Positions 6,786 to 8,473 of a DNA stretch of 8,473 nt are shown here, piece after piece. Position 1 is the stretch's first letter. Each line of letters begins with the position of its first letter. The stretch is from Hyphomicrobiales bacterium (GTDB lineage: Bacteria > Pseudomonadota > Alphaproteobacteria > Rhizobiales > Beijerinckiaceae), in assembly GCA_025363375.1 (NCBI GenBank), contig JANYDZ010000589.1, positions 1 through 8,473 on the forward strand, written 5' to 3'. Below the pieces are notes generated by a model, which saw nothing but the letters and a program-made list of their open reading frames with translations, was not told the DNA's origin and ran no database searches. Made by a program: the position numbers and the translations under genes.

Positions 6786-6953
6786 TCAGCCGCCCTTCGC
6801 CCCTCCAAACCTGTGCCAAACCCCATAGAACAGCCGTATGGCCTTTAAACCGCTACAGCAGGCCGTACAGAGGATATATTCCTTTCCGCCAGGGGTATAG
6901 CGGAAATATTGCCAATGCCCTCCAGCGGCCTCCCAGGGCCCGGGAAACACCAT
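6786..6953 (-). CDS. Doubtful small ORF, 55 residues, Trp/Tyr/Cys-rich
   Basis: From ATG 6953-6951 the frame encodes 55 residues, including GGHWQYFRYTPGGKEYILC (11-29), cysteines at 29, 32 and 33, tryptophans at 7, 14 and 46, and an aromatic C-terminal part (LFYGVWHRFGG). This composition is unlike the Arg/Ala/Pro-rich shadow frames of the window and looks protein-like. Against it: only AGG abuts the ATG as a ribosome site, third-position G+C (about 64 percent) is well below neighbours, and rare codons such as TTA, ATA and AGG occur. It may be a transferred small gene, a gene remnant or chance. I recognise no family. Confidence 0.22.
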   Translation of the reverse strand: MVFPGPWEAAGGHWQYFRYTPGGKEYILCTACCSGLKAIRLFYGVWHRFGGAKGG

Positions 6954-7041
6954 CCTGTGCGAAATGGATGTGGGCGGGGGGTCGCGGGCGCGCCGGCAAA
7001 GATCGGCGTCGTGGCGCAATAAAAACGCGCGAAAACGATCC

Positions 7042-7440
7042 CTAGAAATCCTCGATGTCGAAATCGAGGATCGCGATCTGCAGCGTGTAGGAACTCAATT
7101 TGGCGTCGTCGGCGGAGATGATGCCGAGGAAATCGTCGCCATTGTTGAGTTCGACGGAATCGGCCTTGCGCGCGCGCGCGACGACCTTCAGCGTATCGGT
7201 CTCGAACAGCCGGCGCAGATATTCCTGCAACACTTCGCGGCCCACGGGCACCTTCATTTCAAAGGCGAAAGAACGGTCGCCGTCCTCGTCGTCGACAATG
7301 ATCGTGGCGATCTTGCGCTCGGCCAGATGCACGCCCGCCGCGTCGGTGTTCTTCGCATCGAGAGCGATGCGCAGATCGTCATTGCCGAAAGCGTGACGCA
7401 CAAAGGCCTGCAATTTGCGCAATTCGATTTTGTCGATCAA
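7042..7440 (-). CDS. Tandem DUF3126-like protein downstream of cysE
   Basis: The protein consists of two halves, each resembling the roughly 70-residue DUF3126 family, whose function is unknown. Half 1 is about residues 5-64 and half 2 about 66-127, aligned at a constant offset of 61: LQAFVRHAF (10-18) matches LQEYLRRLF (71-79), LRIALDAKNTD (23-33) matches LKVVARARKAD (84-94), and IIVDDEDGDRSFAF matches the later IISADD and SSYTL. The acidic tail ends DFDIEDF. I placed the start at TTG 7440-7438 (132 residues), since GGGG lies six bases upstream and family similarity begins there; no ATG exists near it and the frame stays open into cysE. It follows cysE by 77 bp, an arrangement I recall for single-domain DUF3126 genes in rhizobia. 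The start is uncertain, the gene is not. Confidence 0.82.
   Translation of the reverse strand: MIDKIELRKLQAFVRHAFGNDDLRIALDAKNTDAAGVHLAERKIATIIVDDEDGDRSFAFEMKVPVGREVLQEYLRRLFETDTLKVVARARKADSVELNNGDDFLGIISADDAKLSSYTLQIAILDFDIEDF
7048..7071 (-). terminator. Hairpin at the 3' end of the DUF3126 gene
   Basis: Perfect 9-bp arms (plus 7048-7056 and 7063-7071) surround a 6-base loop inside the last codons of the gene. On the minus strand T-runs follow, TTTT at about 7036-7033 and TTTTT at about 7025-7021. The distance from stem to T-run is long for a classical terminator, so this is a candidate only. Confidence 0.3.
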
Positions 7441-7482
7441 GGCGGGCCCCGCGCTGTTTCCAAAGTCGGCGTGGCTTGCCAG

Positions 7483-7517
7483 AAAAGGCCGCGCGCCGCA
7501 AGGCGGCCCCGGCGCGC
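7483..7517 (-). terminator. Hairpin plus T-run directly after cysE
   Basis: On the minus strand, immediately after the cysE stop, gcgcgccg (plus 7510-7517) pairs perfectly with cggcgcgc (7491-7498) over 8 bp around an 11-base loop. GGCC and then TTTT (7486-7483) follow. It fits an intrinsic terminator or a partial one that lowers expression of the downstream DUF3126 gene. Confidence 0.5.
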
Positions 7518-8336
7518 CTAGGGCTCGATCTTGTCGGCGAGAATCTGGTCCATGCTGCGCGCCGGTTCCGCGCAGCCAGCTTCGCCGACGACTTTCGCCG
7601 GCACGCCCACCACTGTCTTGTTGTGCGGCACCGACGACAGAACAACCGAGCCCGAGGCGACGCGCGCGCAATGGCCAACCTCGATATTGCCCAGAATCTT
7701 CGCGCCCGCTCCGATCAACACGCCATGGCGGATTTTCGGATGCCGGTCGCCGACCTCCTTGCCAGTGCCGCCCAGGGTCACGTCGTGCAGCATCGAGACG
7801 TCGTCCTCGATGACGGCTGTCGAGCCGACGACCAGACCGGTGGCGTGGTCGAGGAATATTCCCTTGCCGATCTTCGCGGCGGGATGGATGTCCGTCTGGA
7901 ACACTTCCGAGGCGCGGCTCTGAATCCACAGGGCGAGATCCTTGCGGCCCCCCTTCCACATGGCGTGGGCGAGGCGGTGCGCCTGAATGGCATGAAACCC
8001 CTTGAAATACAGCAGCGGCTCAATCAGCCGCAAGCAGGAGGGATCGCGGTCGGCGAAAGCGATGATATCGGCGCAGAACGCCTCGCCGATGGCCGCGTCG
8101 CGTCCGATCGCCTCCAGGTAGGAATGGCGGAGAAGATCGCCCGGCACATCCTGATGGTCCAGCCGCGCGGCGACGCGGTGTACAATGGCGCTTTCGAGCG
8201 TTTCATGGTTGAGCACTGTCGCCATGATGAAGCCGGCGAGTTCGGGCTCGCGCCGCATCGTGTCCTCCGCCTCGCCGCGAATCCGCGCGAAGATCGGGGC
8301 ATTCTTGCTGAAATCGACATATTGAACCTGGGCCAT
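7518..8336 (-). CDS. cysE: Serine O-acetyltransferase
   Basis: It transfers acetyl from acetyl-CoA to L-serine to make O-acetylserine, the carbon skeleton for cysteine, in the cytoplasm. The protein has 272 residues. The N-terminal helical domain (about 5-110) is of the serine acetyltransferase type, with RDP at 97-99. From about 150 the left-handed beta-helix of hexapeptide repeats begins (IHPAAKIGKGIFLDHATG, 150-167). By comparison with the E. coli enzyme, D98, D163, H164, R198 and H199 match the active site residues D92, D157, H158, R192 and H193. ATG 8336 was preferred over ATG 8342 on spacing to the ribosome site. The C-terminus ends KIEP, not in isoleucine. It lies 59 bp after the hydrolase gene and before the DUF3126 gene, apparently in one transcript. 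Confidence 0.97.
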   Translation of the reverse strand: MAQVQYVDFSKNAPIFARIRGEAEDTMRREPELAGFIMATVLNHETLESAIVHRVAARLDHQDVPGDLLRHSYLEAIGRDAAIGEAFCADIIAFADRDPSCLRLIEPLLYFKGFHAIQAHRLAHAMWKGGRKDLALWIQSRASEVFQTDIHPAAKIGKGIFLDHATGLVVGSTAVIEDDVSMLHDVTLGGTGKEVGDRHPKIRHGVLIGAGAKILGNIEVGHCARVASGSVVLSSVPHNKTVVGVPAKVVGEAGCAEPARSMDQILADKIEP

Positions 8337-8344
8337 ACGCATCG

Positions 8345-8349
8345 CTCCC
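8345..8349 (-). promoter_or_regulatory. Ribosome binding site deciding the cysE start
   Basis: Minus-strand GGGAG lies two bases upstream of ATG 8342 but eight bases upstream of ATG 8336. The second spacing is workable and the first is not, so the protein should begin MAQVQYV. Confidence 0.6.
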
Positions 8350-8395
8350 GACCGCAGTCGCGTCTATACCACACTTGACAACCCCGCCGAACCCC

Positions 8396-8473
8396 TCAGT
8401 TCTGACGGGTCAGAAAGTCCAGCACGCCTTGTTTGAAGACTTTGTCGCCTACCGCAAGGTTGTGATCTCTGCC
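8396..8473 (-). CDS. Alpha/beta hydrolase, C-terminal 25 residues only
   Basis: Only the end is visible: GRDHNLAVGDKVFKQGVLDF then LTRQN and a stop at 8398-8396. GRDH followed by a VGDKV-type stretch resembles the C-terminus of a rhizobial alpha/beta fold hydrolase, where the His would be the last member of the catalytic triad. It sits upstream of cysE in the same direction, 59 bp away. The reading frame is clear; the family call rests on a short match and on gene order I recall from rhizobia. Confidence 0.6.
   Translation of the reverse strand, partial: GRDHNLAVGDKVFKQGVLDFLTRQN

Larger units (their letters stand above)
6392..7041. other. 650-bp stretch without a confident gene
   Basis: Between the xseB stop and the DUF3126 protein stop I find no confident gene. 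It holds the hairpin at 6408-6436, an inverted repeat with 9-bp arms at 6458-6466 and 6488-6496, a 7-bp stem with 4-base loop at 6573-6590, and a patch around 6600-6960 that is clearly richer in A+T than the flanking genes. A doubtful small ORF lies at 6786-6953. No tRNA cloverleaf, SRP RNA or tmRNA signature was recognised. Long frames in both directions here are Arg/Pro-rich and look like noise. Confidence 0.6.

Noticed and set aside
6883..6906. 7-bp inverted repeat tttccgc/gcggaaa with a 10-base loop
   Set aside because: It is short and lies inside a doubtful ORF; it could be chance and has no supporting context.
7441..7959. Upstream extension of the DUF3126 frame to 305 residues
   Set aside because: The added part overlaps cysE out of frame and is Arg/Gly/Pro-rich; similarity begins near 7440.
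7476..8378. 300-residue plus-strand ORF
   Set aside because: It is antisense to cysE, which has all its catalytic residues.

Overview
The window is a G+C-rich bacterial chromosomal segment, probably from an alphaproteobacterium of the order Hyphomicrobiales (Rhizobiales). The evidence is the strong GC bias at third codon positions, the alphaproteobacterial form of family 4 uracil-DNA glycosylase, the ETF-ubiquinone oxidoreductase, orphan TctC/Bug periplasmic binding proteins, and an alpha/beta hydrolase - cysE - DUF3126 gene order that I recall from rhizobia. The genus cannot be fixed. I see no phage, IS, CRISPR, tRNA or rRNA.

Layout, left to right. (1) 1-816, minus: 5' part of a family 4 uracil-DNA glycosylase gene, running off the left edge. 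(2) 967-2640, plus: complete ETF-QO, divergent from the glycosylase across a 150-bp spacer that carries three tandem 11-bp repeats. (3) 2674-3711, minus: Sec-exported TctC-like binding protein, convergent with ETF-QO over 33 bp that folds into a GC hairpin. (4) 3911-5080 and 5110-6084, plus: cytochrome P450 followed after 29 bp by a second, Tat-type TctC/Bug binding protein. The 199 bp between the two divergent units holds a promoter candidate overlain by a 25-bp dyad. (5) 6143-6391, plus: xseB, the exonuclease VII small subunit, followed by a strong hairpin. (6) 6392-7041: about 650 bp with no confident gene, partly less G+C-rich, with one doubtful 55-codon minus-strand ORF. (7) 7042-8473, minus: C-terminal end of an alpha/beta hydrolase, then cysE (serine acetyltransferase), then a protein made of two tandem DUF3126-like halves.

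How the genes may work together. ETF-QO passes electrons from acyl-CoA and related dehydrogenases to ubiquinone, and the glycosylase and XseB are DNA maintenance genes, so most of the window is housekeeping. The accessory part is 2674-6084: one P450 flanked by two orphan periplasmic solute-binding proteins, with no TctA/TctB membrane subunits and no P450 redox partner in view. This looks like a small capture-or-sense-and-oxidise module for an unknown, probably carboxylated, compound. The tandem DUF3126 protein is the other unusual item. Functions rest on motif recognition by eye; no database search was run.
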